A DNA stretch of 64,000 nt from Fratercula arctica (GCA_947846985.1 CANTUZ010000024.1:2997791-3061790); one strand, 5' to 3'; shown: positions 25,501 through 38,291, counted from the first letter of the stretch. A program made the numbers and translations. The notes: generated by a model from the sequence alone, not told the origin.

Positions 25501-26280
25501 ACGCCACGGGCTCACAACCGTATTTGGGGACCAGCTGTCAAAAGGGTCTGCCCCAAAGAATCTCTAGGCTTGGTGCTGCTTTTCTTTTATTACAAGCCTA
25601 GTCTGGATGAGCAGAGATTTACTTCAGGTGTGGATGCTTGTGCATATAGATTTAGAAGACAGAACAAAAGAAAGCACCAACAAAAGCAGCACCAAGAATA
25701 AGGTAAGCAGGCCTAGAGCAGAACCCCGGGCTACAACTGAACAGAGCAGGCGGGGGGAGAGAAGGAGAAAAGCCAAGCTGAAAGAAAACCCCTGGGAATG
25801 CCCCGCGTTGGAAGGCGGCGAAAGAACTGCGAAGTACAAGGGGTTCAAATGGGACCGCACGAAGAAACGTGCTGGGAACCACGCGAGGAGAAACCAGCTG
25901 CGAGCGGCCGGCGAGCGGCGTAACGAGGAGCGGGGGCTCCGCTGCCCCGAGACCTCCCGCGGAAGGCACGGAGCGGGGCCGCGGAGGGGCACGGCCCGTC
26001 AGCGCTGGGCAGCGGCCACGGGGAGCCTGAGGGGACTGGGAAGAAGCGGCGATGGGGGAGATCGGGGCGCGCCGGGGCCCGGCGGAACCCCCCGGAGGAG
26101 AGGGAGGACCCCGGCCCGGCCAGGGTCTGTGAGGGAGGGGACCCAACATGGCGGCGAGGAAGGCGAGAAGGGAAGGGGGACCCCTCCCCTCGCTCTCCCA
26201 GCCCCAGGAGCCCCCCCGGGAGCCCGGGCCGGGCGGCGGAGACACTCACTGAGGACGAGGACGGGGCGCGGGCCCATCAT
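16575..26280 (-). CDS. CCT3: CCT3, chaperonin CCT/TRiC subunit gamma, complete
   Basis: This is one of eight subunits of the cytosolic ATP-driven chaperonin that folds actin, tubulin and many other proteins. Minus-strand coding exons are 26280-26250, 24702-24641, 24156-24106, 24005-23943, 23364-23268, 22867-22750, 22552-22366, 21896-21747, 21276-21144, 20682-20601, 20474-20294, 19019-18774, 17481-17350 and 16679-16575. They total 1638 bases, or 545 residues plus stop, the same length as human CCT3. All junctions are GT-AG and in frame. Landmarks are [11 protein letters not shown] at the start, the chaperonin motif [11 protein letters not shown], the ATP-site NDGNAILRE and [41 protein letters not shown], and the C-terminal [16 protein letters not shown]. 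The start is the first of two tandem ATGs. Introns carry CR1 copies and one LTR but no exon is damaged. Confidence 0.98.
17771..17865 (-). mobile_element. CR1 LINE 3' fragment in CCT3 intron 13
   Basis: The sequence cacaatcacagaagggcgtg, followed by ttgggaaggatcgtaacgat and a ccatgggcagggacacctcc block, is the reverse complement of a CR1 end. Confidence 0.7.
18086..18703 (+). mobile_element. LTR-like element, copy 2 (solo LTR, in CCT3 intron 12)
   Basis: This is the same 618-bp unit, in the same orientation and of the same length as 14109-14726, with only scattered substitutions (for example ctaacgcttgggg against ctaacgtttggga). It ends about 70 bp from the donor of the exon at 19019-18774. 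The sequence between the copies holds GLMP and CCT3 exons, so the pair is not one provirus. Confidence 0.7.
19113..19635 (-). mobile_element. CR1 LINE copy, with a second CR1 tail fragment, in CCT3 intron 11
   Basis: A diverged tail fragment (gagctggaagggacccataa, 19113-19166) is followed by a fuller copy from 19185. That copy runs from aatcatagaatcacagaatg through ccctgggcagggacacctcc to the ggcctcctctggac region. Confidence 0.8.
24540..24585. repeat. AT-rich microsatellite in CCT3 intron 2
   Basis: Imperfect TATAAATA and ATATAT repeats are followed by a poly(A) run. No gene content. Confidence 0.6.
25146..25455 (+). mobile_element. CR1 LINE 3' end in CCT3 intron 1
   Basis: This is a sense-orientation CR1 end on the plus strand: aataagcgacaggacaagag, then a gaggctgcccagggcagtgg block, ending gaccattctgcgattctac. 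Confidence 0.85.
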
Positions 26281-26560
26281 CGCGGCGGCGGCAGGAGCGC
26301 GGCACCGGGCGCGGAACCTTCTGGAGACGGCGAGCGTGGGGCGGCCGCTCCCAGAACTGCCGCTTCACCCTGCGCGACACCCTACCTCGCCTTCCACGGC
26401 AACGACCAATCCCGACCCGACCCGCCGGCCCGGCGTCCAATCAGAAGGCGCTGCTCCTCCTCCTCCTCCCCTGGCGCTCGCAGAGAGTTTGGTTGAGAAG
26501 CGACGGCCCCAGCGCATGGGGCCGCGGCGCGTTGGGACTGCGCATGCGCTGTCCGCCGGC
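26281..26560 (-). promoter_or_regulatory. CCT3: CCT3 CpG-island promoter
   Basis: The region just upstream of the CCT3 ATG is CpG-rich and TATA-less. It has two CCAAT elements (26406-26410 and 26437-26441) and an NRF1-type palindrome TGCGCATGCGCT at 26539-26550. These are typical of a housekeeping promoter; use is inferred. Confidence 0.7.
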
Positions 26561-27070
26561 GCCAGGCACATGAAGTATGCGGGGGGGAACCGACCCCCGC
26601 ATGACGAAAGGGGCCGGGGGCCACTCTCCTGCCGCGCTCCCCGTTGCATTTGAAGGCACCGAAGAGGATTAAACGGCTCCACAGCCGAGATGGGAGGCGG
26701 ATCGGGGTCTCTGAGAACGGTATGTGGAAGTTCTCAAAGTGTGCCCCCCCCGTTCCCTTCAGCGCTGTGGTCTCGCCCGGCCCGCAGTGCACCATGGGAG
26801 CGGCGCGCTGCCGCCAGGCACACTGGGAGCGGTAGTTCCCGAGGCGGCGGCCGCGGCTCGCCTCGCCGCGGCACAGCCGCCCCCTCGGCGGCCAGAGGCT
26901 GGAAAGGGGCTGCCTCCCGGGATCCCAGAGCTTCGCGGTAACCCGGAGGGTCTGGTGCTCCCTCAGAGCGGAGCTTCTCGGCCTGCACCCTCAGGCATCC
27001 CCGCAGCAGCCATGTCTGTCAGGGTGCGCTTGGTCAGGTCCGCCCGTTGATCGGTGTTAATTACAGGGAA
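26560..27070. promoter_or_regulatory. GC-rich region upstream of CCT3 with a ZNF143-like site
   Basis: Read on the minus strand, 26836-26817 is ACTACCGCTCCCAGTGTGCC, close to the ZNF143/SBS consensus. In human the divergent neighbour of CCT3 is TSACC. No TSACC-like coding sequence was recognised to the right, so this may be a remnant divergent promoter or a distal part of the CCT3 promoter. Confidence 0.4.
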
Positions 27071-27072
27071 AG

Positions 27073-27472
27073 ACGCGCTGGGAGAGCTGGGGGGGGGTCA
27101 GCCTGGAGAAGAGAAGGCTCCGGGGAGACCTTCCAGCCCCTGCCAGGCCCTAAAGGGGCTCCGGGAAAGCTGGGGAGGGACTCTGGAGCAGGGAGGGGAG
27201 CCGTGGGACGTGGGGAATGGGTTTTAACACTGAAAAGAGGGAGATTGAGATGAGATGTGAGGCAGAAATTCTTGGCTGTGAGGGGGGTGAGCCCCTGGCC
27301 CAGGTTGCCCAGAGAAGCTGTGGCTGCCCCATCCCTGGAGGGGTTCAAGGCCAGGTTGGACGGGGCTTGGAGCAACCTGGGCTGGTGGGAGGTGTCCCTG
27401 CCCAGGGCAGGGCGTGGGACGGGATGGTCATTAAGATCCCTTCCCACCCAAACCATTCTGTGATTCTATGAA
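27073..27472 (+). mobile_element. CR1 LINE 3' end, intergenic
   Basis: It begins in the agcctggagaagagaaggct coding remnant, passes through cctgggctggtgggaggtgt, and ends ccattctgtgattctatga. It is the same subfamily as the copies at 19185, 37165 and 41310. Confidence 0.85.
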
Positions 27473-27831
27473 AACCACTTCTGTTTGCTCTTTCACAGCC
27501 CACATGGCTAGAAAAGTTTCCAGCTTGTCTGATTCCCCCCCCCCCTCAAATTGTTCTGCACAATAATGAGGCTTCATCTTTCTCTCTCTCAGTTACCTGC
27601 TCTCTCCCAGCTCACACGGACCCACCAACTGTTAGCCAGTAACAACAACATACAGAAGTAGGTTGGGTGCATTAACCTCCAGTAGCCAACTGCTGCTTGA
27701 GCAAGGTGCTTTGCACAGAAATTCAAGCCCCTCCTTTGTCAAAAGCTCAAAGCTTCTTTGGCCAAGTACAGGTATTTTCTCAGTGTTTGAGTGATGGGGT
27801 CCTGCTCTATCCTGGCACCGCAGCAAACCCT

Positions 27832-28385
27832 ACTGAGGTGTGGAGGTCATCATCCCCCTCTGCTCCGCCCTGGGGAGGCCACAGCTGCAGCACTGGGGCC
27901 AGTTTTGAGCTCCCTGGTTCAAGAAAGACAAGGAACTATTGGAGAGAGTCCAGTGGGGGCCATGAGGATGATGAAGGACTGGAGCATCTCTGTGCTGGGG
28001 AAAGGCTGGAGCCCTGGGGCTGTTCAGCTGGAGAAGAGCAGGCTGAGAGGGATCTCATCGATGCTCAGCAAGAGCTAAAGGGCGGGGGGCAAGAGGATGG
28101 GGCCGGGCTCCTTCCAGTGGTGCCCGGGGACAGGACAAGGGGCAGCGGGCACAAACTGGAATGTTTCATTTGAACATGAGGAAAAACTTCTTTCCTTTGA
28201 GGGTGGCAGAGCCCTGGCACAGGCTACCCAGAGAGGCTGTGGAGTCTCCTCCTCTGGAGAGATTCCAAACCCGCCTGGACATGACCCTGTCCAACCTGCT
28301 CTGGGTGACCCTAGCAGGGGGATTGTACAAGATGATCTCCAGAGGTCCCTTCCAACCCCTGCCAGCCTGTCATACTGTGGAAGAG
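27832..28385 (+). mobile_element. CR1 LINE, 5'-truncated, intergenic
   Basis: It runs from tgctccgccctggggaggcc through ggctgttcagctggagaaga and gggtggcagagccctggcac to tcccttccaacccctgccag. The end is slightly diverged (gtcatactgtgg). Confidence 0.85.
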
Positions 28386-28977
28386 AGAAACCCAGGCCAT
28401 GGTTACGCTGCCTCAGTGGCAGGTGGCTGACATTGGTTTAAGCTCTGTGATGCTGTCCAGAGCCTGCAGCTTGGATAAGCTCTGCCTGGTTCATCAGGAA
28501 AAGAAGAAAGTGAGTGTATGGAGAGCTGATGGCAAAGGCTGGGAGTGGGGAACTTTGCTGCAGCCCTGGAGAGGTGGATTCATGTGCTGTTCATTTGCGT
28601 GGGTGAGGAGGAAGAGGCGTACCGGGGTGTGGATTTGGGACCCTTCTGCCCCCAGAGTTCTGCAGGCAACTGCCTGAGACACGGGGGAAGACGTGACCTC
28701 TTGAGGCTTCCTCCAGGGCCGAGAATCGGGCCCCGTGCATTTCTGTTTTGTTACTCGTTTTGCAACAGGGAGGTGAGGACATTTCCTAATCTATTGGAAA
28801 CAGACGGGCGGAGCCTCTCTGGTGCGGGGTTAGTTAAGCAGAGCATCCGGATACATGAAGATATAGTTTTGGCATCTGAGCTCTTGGAGAGGCGTCCCAC
28901 CTGATGTTTGAGGAGTTTAACCCAGATTCTGCTCCCTGCTCTCATCCTCTTCTCCCTCATCGCTTCAAGGAGCCTAT

Positions 28978-29115
28978 ATGCAGTTGGCGGCACTGGTGAG
29001 CTGGGCAGAGCTGCTGGCCATCGTCCTCTTGGGCATGCTGCTGCTTCTCGTTGAGGTGCTCCTCCGAGCCATGGTGGTCATTGGGCTTCTGCTCTATGTG
29101 CTCGTCACTAACTGA
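28978..29115 (+). CDS. Candidate 45-residue hydrophobic small ORF (unproven)
   Basis: An ATG at 28978 opens 45 codons ending at TGA 29113-29115. Apart from a few polar residues near the ends, the product is almost entirely Leu, Val, Ile, Ala and Met (MQLAALVSWAELL, then AIVLLGMLLLLVEVLL, then VVIGLLLYVLVTN). It would make one long or two short membrane spans. I recognise no family. The Kozak context is weak (T at -3, C at +4), and a GGTGAGC at 28997-29003 inside the frame could act as a splice donor. A chance frame in leucine-rich, CTG-heavy DNA is a real alternative. Confidence 0.2.
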   Translation: MQLAALVSWAELLAIVLLGMLLLLVEVLLRAMVVIGLLLYVLVTN

Positions 29116-29149
29116 AGCAAAGTGGGGAGATCGCCTCTTATCCCCCCAG

Positions 29150-29236
29150 AGCTCATCAAGAAGGAGATAAGAGGAGAATTGCACCGACCTCAAGAACAGA
29201 TGGAGAGAAACATGAGCAGTAGTCAGAGGAGGGGAG
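29150..29236 (+). other. Exon-like 87-bp open segment
   Basis: A good polypyrimidine acceptor (cgcctcttatccccccag) precedes 29 open codons, including ELIKKEIRGEL and QEQMERNMSSS. The donor GAG|GTATGG follows. The charged composition looks like coding sequence, but I cannot assign it to a gene. It lies 35 bp right of the hydrophobic small ORF. Confidence 0.25.
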
Positions 29237-29239
29237 GTA

Positions 29240-30390
29240 TGGTTGCCTTCTGGCTTCATGCTCTGTCCTTGCTTGGCAGCTTGTCGTCTTCTCTCCCAAA
29301 GCACTAACTTCAGCAGCGGGTCCCCAGCAAACCCAAATCACAGCTCCAGGCCATTTGTCCCCTTCTCCCTAAGGGGAAAAATGAGTCCTGGCAAGGTGCG
29401 TTCCTGCAGCCGCACCTTCCAGGTGAAGCCTGTCCTGGCGCGGATCAAACCCCGTCTCCCTGCCGTGCTTGGGGCAGCTCCGCCGTGGGGCCTGCTAAAG
29501 GAGGAGCCGCTGCCCAAGCACTCATACACACACTGTCTCTCGGGTGCTTCCTCCTTCTTCAGGCTCGACCCTCGGTTTCCCACAGCAGAGTCTCAGGTGC
29601 TGGATTTTATAAAATAATTAATGTAATTGGAAGGTACAGCAGCAAGGACAGCCCGCGCTGGGTGCCTCCAAAGAGAGGGACCCCAAAGAAAGAAATCCCT
29701 GGGCAATTAAACCCTTGTGATCCACACACCCGCCCCTCACCCACTGTCCACATGCCTTTTAGTTCATGATTTTTGGTCTGGGGTCTCCTAATATCTCATT
29801 GGATGATTTTCCTGTGTCCAGGCAGGCAGTCTCCTACCTTCTTAATTTGCACTTTCACCTGAGGGCTGGAGCCTCCTTATCCTCTGGTTTCCACTCCCTG
29901 TGCACCTGCGCTCGCTGGAGAACATGGGGAACTGGAGTCCCAGACTCGGGAAAAACCCTAAGACATCAGAGCGATACCAGCATCTCTCCCGTACTAAAGG
30001 ACTAAACCCGGCACTGTACCAGCTGCTAGGGAAATTACTAAGAAAAATAACTCTATCGCGGCCTAAAGGCCTCAGCAAATCCAGCTCCTCATGCTAAGTA
30101 AAGCCAGGCAAACAGGCCAAATCACGCCCTATTGTAATCTTAAGTAATTTATTCTAATTAAAACGTACTGATTTACACTAAACAACTAATATCCCTCAAC
30201 AGGGCTCTCCCCTGGGGCAGGGCAGGGGGCAGCACTCTGCCTTCTCCCCCGGGGAGAGTATTTTTGGACTAAAAACGGGTGTTTTGCAGGAAAGCGGTTG
30301 CACCCCCTCCCCCGGGGGAAGCCTCAGCGCAAGCGGCAAAGGCGCGCGCTCTGCGCAGGCGCCGAGTCCGATTCTTCCCCCCCCCCCCAA
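29240..30390. other. Intergenic region before SSR2
   Basis: I see no supported gene, RNA or repeat in this stretch. The open frames are short and without splice context. Confidence 0.4.
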
Positions 30391-30513
30391 AAAAAAAAAC
30401 TACATTTCCCGGCGTGCCCCGGGGGGTCCCTCGGGCGCCATGTTGCGGTCTGAGGTGCTTCCGCTGCCTCTGCGCTGACTTGGCCTTCCGTTGGGCACCG
30501 CGGGGCCGGGACG
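30390..30513 (+). promoter_or_regulatory. SSR2: SSR2 promoter and untranslated exon 1
   Basis: A CpG-rich stretch contains ACTACATTTCCCGGCGTGC at 30399-30417, a close match to the ZNF143/SBS element. A GCCATGTTGCGG motif follows at about 30438. The donor ACG|GTGAGG at 30513/30514 closes a non-coding first exon that joins the ATG exon at 31949. Confidence 0.7.
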
Positions 30514-30748
30514 GTGAGGGGCCGGGGCTCCCGGGGGAGGATCGGTGAACGAGGGGAGCCCGGTAGCGCGTCCACCGGTTCCCGGCGGGGGATCCCGGGC
30601 GGAGTCGGCGGGGGCCACCTGGGCGCTGAGGGGACGCGAGGGAGCAGCGGGAGGGGAGCGCTGGTGGCCGGGGCCGCCGCGGGCGGCGCAGTTGCGGAGC
30701 GGTATCTCCGAGCTTACCCGGGTCTCTGGGCCTTGTCGGTGTGTAGAG

Positions 30749-31098
30749 AGCCCTGGGGCTGTTCAGCTGGAGAAGAGCAGGCTGAGAGGGATCTCATCGA
30801 TGCTCAGCAAGAGCTAAAGGGCGGGGGGCAAGAGGATGGGGCCGGGCTCCTTCCAGTGGTGCCCGGGGACAGGAGAAGGGGCAGCGGGCACAAAGTGGGA
30901 CAGGGGACATTACTCTGAGGGTGGCAGAGCCCTGGCCCAGGCTGCCCAGAGAGGCTGTGGAGTCTCCTTCTCTGGGGACATTCCGAACCCGCCTGGATGC
31001 GACCCTGTGCCACCTGCTCTGGGTGACCCTGCTCCGGCAGGGGGTGGGACGAGGTGATCTCCAGAGGTCCCTCCATCCCCGGCCAGCCTGGGATGCTG
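30749..31098 (+). mobile_element. CR1 LINE 3' end in SSR2 intron 1
   Basis: It runs from agccctggggctgttcagct to gccagcctgggatgctgtgg, in sense orientation. It is near-identical in arrangement to 15113-15560 read from the other strand. Confidence 0.85.
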
Positions 31099-31948
31099 TG
31101 GGAGCAGCCCAGGGTGGAAATGGTGGTGTGAGGACTGTAGCAGGGGAGGCTGGAGGGGAAGGAACCCTGGCACAGAGTGCAGGCTCTGACATGGGAGCTG
31201 GTTTTGCATCTAAAAGCACTAACAAGTTTCCTAATGGGTTACATGTCTAATGACCGTGTGGCCTCCTCGGCCTCTCAGCAGGGCAGCTCCAGATATGCTG
31301 GGCTGAGGGAAACTGGGACACGTGGCCTGAAACAGGGACTTCTGGGGACCAAAAGGCCACTGGAGGGAGTTAGTGGCTGCTCATGCCTGGAAATGAGAAA
31401 GAATAACAAATGTTGGAAATGAGGAGCTGGTACTTTCTGAGAAGAACAGAGAATTTGATGGGGAGAAGAACTAACTCTGTTGTGTAAGACAGTGCTGCAA
31501 AGCTGCCATGCTTTGCAATAGCAACTAACTGTTAATTGCTAAAACTGGTGAAACCGTTAATTGCCAAAGCTTTTGCTCTGAAAGTTACTAGAAGAGGCGT
31601 TGTGATTGGAGACCTTTGCTGGTTGTGATAACAGGCAGTGATACTTGATGGGGGTTTGGAAAGGGAGAAGACCACTGTCGTTTCTCCACACCTGCCGATC
31701 TGGGACGCTGCTGTGCCACCGCTTACGTCCTTGCAGGAAAGCGTCGACGTGTTTCAGGGGCGGCTGCAGACTTGTGTGGAGCCAGGGCAACTTTCTGCCG
31801 GCTTGTGATAATCCTTTATCCAGATTGCTGTGAGGTGTACAGCTGGTCACGTCACACTACACGTGAATGCCCGAATAGTTTAGTTGTCCTGCTCATGTTC
31901 TTTTTGCAATTGAGTTACCAATGACATTCCGTTGTTTTTTCCTTCTAG

Positions 31949-33915
<1,967 letters not shown>

Positions 33916-34596
33916 GCAAAGTCAAATGGCACCAGCACCCCAGAGCTCAGGAAAGAACAAACATTCGTCCCCCCAGAGCAGCAGGTGTGCTGGGATCAGC
34001 AACAGCCACCCTCGAAGAAATGCTGTCTGGGCAGCAAGAGGGAATCAATCGCGTCACTGCCAGCAATGTGTCATCTTCTACATTTTAGAAAGGAAACAAG
34101 CAAACCAAAAAAAAACCCAACCGAAAATCCCACCCCGCCTTGTCTGCATATTCGGAGCAGAGACCCCTCACTCCGTTACAGCCATAGCGCATCTGTGATA
34201 CGAACAACCCAGAGGAGGTTGTTTCAGGGGGGTGGGGTGATGCAGCTCTGCAGTGTCTCTGGTATCTGTGCTGCCTTCCCGACTCGTTCAGCCGCGTGGC
34301 TCTTTGCCTTCTGCAGTCTCCGCGAACGTATTACGTCTCGGGCCCCCCCGCCTCCAAGTGCTGCCCACGTCGCTGAGACATTGTGGGAAGGAGCTGTCAA
34401 GTGACAAAACCAGGTCTCCTTATGACAGAGGCTCGTTAGAGCTGCCGCTTTGCTGGGTGGGGTGCGGGAGGTCCCTGTCGGTGCTTGTTCTCCAGGAAGC
34501 CCCGTTGTTTTTCGGTGAGCAGTTAATTGCTGTGTTTCTGTTCTTTCTGGTTGCTCTGTTAAGGGTTGAGGTGTGTTGAAGTACTGAGGATTTTGT

Positions 34597-34602
34597 AATA
34601 AA
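34597..34602 (+). terminator. SSR2: SSR2 poly(A) signal AATAAA
   Basis: AATAAA lies about 680 bases past the SSR2 stop. Further AATAAA copies near 34700, 34723 and 34815 could give longer transcripts. Confidence 0.7.
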
Positions 34603-35111
34603 ATGAACACCATGAAAGAAGCCTGCCTTTCTTTTACCAGGGAGTCCTGGAGGCACCTGGCTGCCTTCAGCAGCGGCTAACGGGCACACAGTGAGTAAAA
34701 TAAATTGCTGTATTATTAGTAAAATAAATAGAGGGAAAGAAGGGCCCAGAAAGCCTGGTACCTTGCAGCAGCTTTCCTCACAGCTACAGGCCCTAGTAGA
34801 AGATTTCTCTTCACAGCCATAAATAAACGCTACTGTGGCTGTGTGTTGGGTGTTGATTTGTGCTTTTCCTACGGGGCGGTGGTGGCACAAGGAGGACCTG
34901 CAAGTGGTGAGAGGTGGTTGATTTCTGCCCTAAGCTCTGGCTGTTCCCAGTGCTCCTGTGGCACTGTGTGGTCTGCTCTGACCGGTTGTTGGATGCCACT
35001 CAACAGCATGGTGGTGACAGCTGAGAAATCCTGGGCAAGGCTGGAGTGAACCCTGTGCCTTTGTTACCAGAACAATGGTTCCAAGCCAGGATTCTTCATC
35101 TCCTCACCCCA

Positions 35112-35142
35112 GCTGCTGCAGCTGCTGCTGCTGCTGCTGGTG
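35112..35142. repeat. Short (CTG)n microsatellite
   Basis: About nine CTG units with one interruption (cagctgctgctgctgctgct). Intergenic. Confidence 0.7.
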
Positions 35143-35159
35143 GTTGCACCCTCTGTTTC

Positions 35160-35660
35160 ACCTAGCGAAGGCCCCAAGGTGCTCTAGAACGGGGAACCAC
35201 CTGGGTGAAGGCCCAAGGAAATTCTGGAGGGCAGCCAGGCGCTGGAAAAGCCCAGTGAAGGCCCCAGGGAAATTCGAGGGAAGTAGGGCCCGGGCCCCAG
35301 GTAGGACTGGGGACACTTAATCCTCAAAACATTTCTCATTCTCGTCAGAACCAGGCTCAAAAACTGCAAACATCCAGCAATTGCTTCCACACCAAAGGTG
35401 CCAGGACTGAAAAATTTTACTTGCCCACAACTATCTCCAGGTACCACTTTCACAGCCCCACAAACCCTGGGGCTCCACACTTTCCTGACGACATCATCTT
35501 CAAAACCACCTTTTTTCACCCTCCCCAGGGCTGGGATCAAAAATATCAAATGTCTGGAGATTGCTCCCACAGGGAAAACTTGCTTGTTCTCGCTGTTCCT
35601 GGGAAGCGCTTTCATCACCCCACAGACCTTGGGGCTCTGTGCTTTCCTGGTGACATAATG
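35160..35660. repeat. Imperfect tandem duplications, intergenic
   Basis: Two families are visible. The first is gtgaaggcccaaggaaattc against gtgaaggccccagggaaatt. The second is ctttcacagccccacaaacc...ggggctccacactttcctga, near 35445-35490, against ctttcatcaccccacagacc...ggggctctgtgctttcctgg, near 35610-35655. No gene is seen. Confidence 0.5.
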
Positions 35661-35684
35661 GTCCCAACACTTTCTCTCATCACA

Positions 35685-36005
35685 TATGATATCACTAGCA
35701 CCTGCACAAGCCAGGGTCCTGCTCCTGCCCTGTGAGCTGCAGAGACACCACCGACATCACAAGCACCTGCACTGGCCAGGGGTCCATTCATTCCCAATCA
35801 GCTTCTCAGCCACCAGTGACATCACAAGCCGCTGTACCAGCCAAGTTCCTGCTGTCGACTACCCAGGCACCTGTGACATCATAATGAGCTGCACAAGGAA
35901 CGTTCCTGCTCCAGCCCCATCACCTGCGCAGGTACAGGTGACATCACAAGCACCTGCACAAGCCAGGGGCCTGCTCCTGCCCTACAGTGCCACCAGTGTC
36001 ATCAG
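35685..36005. repeat. Degenerate minisatellite, left part
   Basis: Repeated blocks of about 60-70 bp contain ccagtgacatcacaagc and cacctgcacaagccaggg, with gctcctgccct. Every unit carries a gacatcA-type core. The array resumes after the CR1 at 36470. Confidence 0.65.
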
Positions 36006-36440
36006 AGATCACAGAATCGTAGGGTTGGAAGGGACCTCTGGAGACCACCCAGTCCCACCCCCGGCCAGAGCAGGGTCACCCAGAGCCTGGCACAGGAACG
36101 CGTCCAGGCGGGTTTGGAATGTCTCCAGAGACGGAGACTCCCCCACCTCTCTGGGCAGCCTGTGCCAGGGCTCTGCCACCCTCACAGGAAAGAAGTTCCT
36201 TCTCATGTTTAGGTGGAACTTCCCATGGTCAAGTTTGTGCCCATTACCTCTTGTCCTGTTGCTGGGCACCACTGAAAAGAGCCTGGCCCCATCCTCCTGA
36301 CAACCCCCCTTTCAGTATTTATAAGCGTTGATAAGATCCCCCCTCAGTCATCTTTTTTCCAGACTTAAGAGACCCAAATCCTTCAGCCTTTCTTCATAAG
36401 AGAGGTGTTCCAATCCCCTAATCATCTTCGATGCACATCC
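36005..36440 (-). mobile_element. CR1 LINE inserted in the minisatellite
   Basis: It runs from cacagaatcgtagggttgga through cagagcagggtcacccagag to a gacccaaatccttcagcctt region, in reverse orientation. Minisatellite units are found on both sides. Confidence 0.85.
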
Positions 36441-36469
36441 TGGGGGCCATCTCTGTCCCTACACCCTAC

Positions 36470-36720
36470 CTGGCATCATGGGACATCACCGGCACCTGCA
36501 CAAGCCAGGGCCCGGCTCCTGCTCTCATGGCTGCAGAGCCACCAGTGACACCACAGGGGGCTGCACAAGCCGCAGCCTGCTCCAGCCTTACCTCACAGAA
36601 AGGCACAGGTGGCATCGCAAGCACCAGCCCCAGCCAGGTGCCTCCTTCTAGTCTATCACCTACTCACCTCTGACAACACCAGCACCAGCCCGGGGCCAGG
36701 GTCTCTGCTGGACTCTCTCC
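36470..36720. repeat. Degenerate minisatellite, right part
   Basis: Same unit family as 35685-36005 (gacatcaccggcacctgcac, aagccagggcccggctcctg, ccagtgacaccacagggggc). Confidence 0.6.
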
Positions 36721-37164
36721 AGCTTCCTAATCTCTTTCTTGCACTCACGGGACAAAAAAAATGTACTTTCTGAATCTCTCTGACCAGGTTTGATGATCAC
36801 TGTCTCAAAACTATCATGGTCCATGATAACAAAATAGGTTAGGCTACTACAAACTATTTTTAACCCTACAATACTTACTAACATTCAAACCAAAAGCATT
36901 CTCTCAGCAGACTGCTCCATTATGATTGTCTGTCTGACTCCAAAGACTTCTCAAGAAGTTCCTTCCAACACTGCAATGCATGTGATGGCTCCAGCTCTCA
37001 AGAGACCTCAGTCATTTTCTCAAGGACAGAAGAGCTGGGTAACACTGCACCACATGAAAGCTGAGAGATGCAGACCCTTCCCTTAGTGAAGAACAAAAGT
37101 GAACGAGGTCTGTTAGACTTTGATAGTCTGGCGGTTTGTTTCACTCATAGTGGTGGCCACTAAA

Positions 37165-37475
37165 TCATAGAATCACATCCATCCCGTCCCACCCCCTGCC
37201 CTGGGCAGGGACACCTCCCACCAGCCCAGGTTGCTCCAAGCCCCGTCCAACCTGGCCTTGAACCCCTCCAGGGATGGGGCAGCCACAGCTTCTCTGGGCA
37301 ACCTGGGCCAGGGGCTCACCCCCCTCACAGCAAACAATTTCTTCCTCACATCTCATCTAAATCTCCCCTCTTTCAGTCTGAAGCCATTACCCCTCGTCCT
37401 ATCACTGCATGCCCTTGTAATAAGTCCCTCGACAGCTTTCTTGTAGGCCCCTTCAGATACTGGAAGGCCACTGTA
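37165..37475 (-). mobile_element. CR1 LINE 3' end, intergenic
   Basis: aatcatagaatcacatccat is followed by ccctgggcagggacacctcc and gggatggggcagccacagct. It is an antisense copy of the same subfamily as 27073-27472. Confidence 0.85.
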
Positions 37476-38199
37476 AGGTGAAAAAAAAAGACTGTAAACA
37501 TCAGCAGCTAACGCTTTTACCCTGACAACCAACCATGTATTCAGGATGCTGCTTTTGAAGTTCTTCTAGTTCAGTATCACACCAAACTACCGACTCACGG
37601 GTTCAATGGTGGCAGGAGATCAGGGAACAGCTTCAAGTCTATGGCTTCAGCCTCATGCCATCAGACGGAGCACCACAAAGGAACATTTTATTGAATGGAT
37701 TTGTTCAACTGAGTGTAATGGGCAGGTGCAGCCCTGCTCAGTAATCGCTCCAACACACAGCCCCTGGAGCAACCCAGGAGATTCCCAAGAAATTAACAGC
37801 GTAAACCCACCAAGCCAAAAAGAATGATAGAAGCAGACACCATGACCTACATACAAGCAAGGGATCTGCTCCTGTAGGTCGAGTTCATTTTCTCAGATTA
37901 ATCATGTTGCTCTGCCTGTCAATGCTCAGCAGGGAAAGTTTCACCAGTACAGAGATATCCCTTTAAAATTGGACTACCATTTTCTGCTCTGTGTTGAACT
38001 ATGCTTAATAGAGCCTTTTTAGACAGAAATTTGAAACTGAGCATGCCACAAGCTCTCAGTCAGGCAGCAGGAAGTCTGCAAGTCTCTGCTGAGCATTTTA
38101 GCATGGGAAAAACAAGCTGACAGACAGCTTCAGGCACTAACAGGAGAGAAACACATCGTGAACTGTCTCCGCATTCTGGATTTTCCTTTCTTCGCCTAC

Positions 38200-38291
38200 C
38201 TGTTTGTGTACAGCTTGAGTTGAGAATTTGTGGAGATCAAAATTTCTTCAGTGGAAAACACAGGAGAGAATAGCAGCAGCTTATCAAATAC
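38200..38291 (-). pseudogene. NUP210L: NUP210L relic exon (VFDKLLLF segment)
   Basis: The acceptor ctgcctgtag precedes VFDKLLLFSPVFSTEE and ILISTNSQLKLYTNR, with donor AG|GTAGGC in phase 2. It follows directly on DEVQIL as in human. No further exon of the gene was recognised to the left. Confidence 0.88.

Noticed and set aside
25607..26653. 348-codon plus-strand open frame upstream of CCT3
   Set aside because: It runs through the CCT3 first intron, exon 1 and promoter, with low-complexity Arg/Pro/Gly content typical of CpG islands and no family match.
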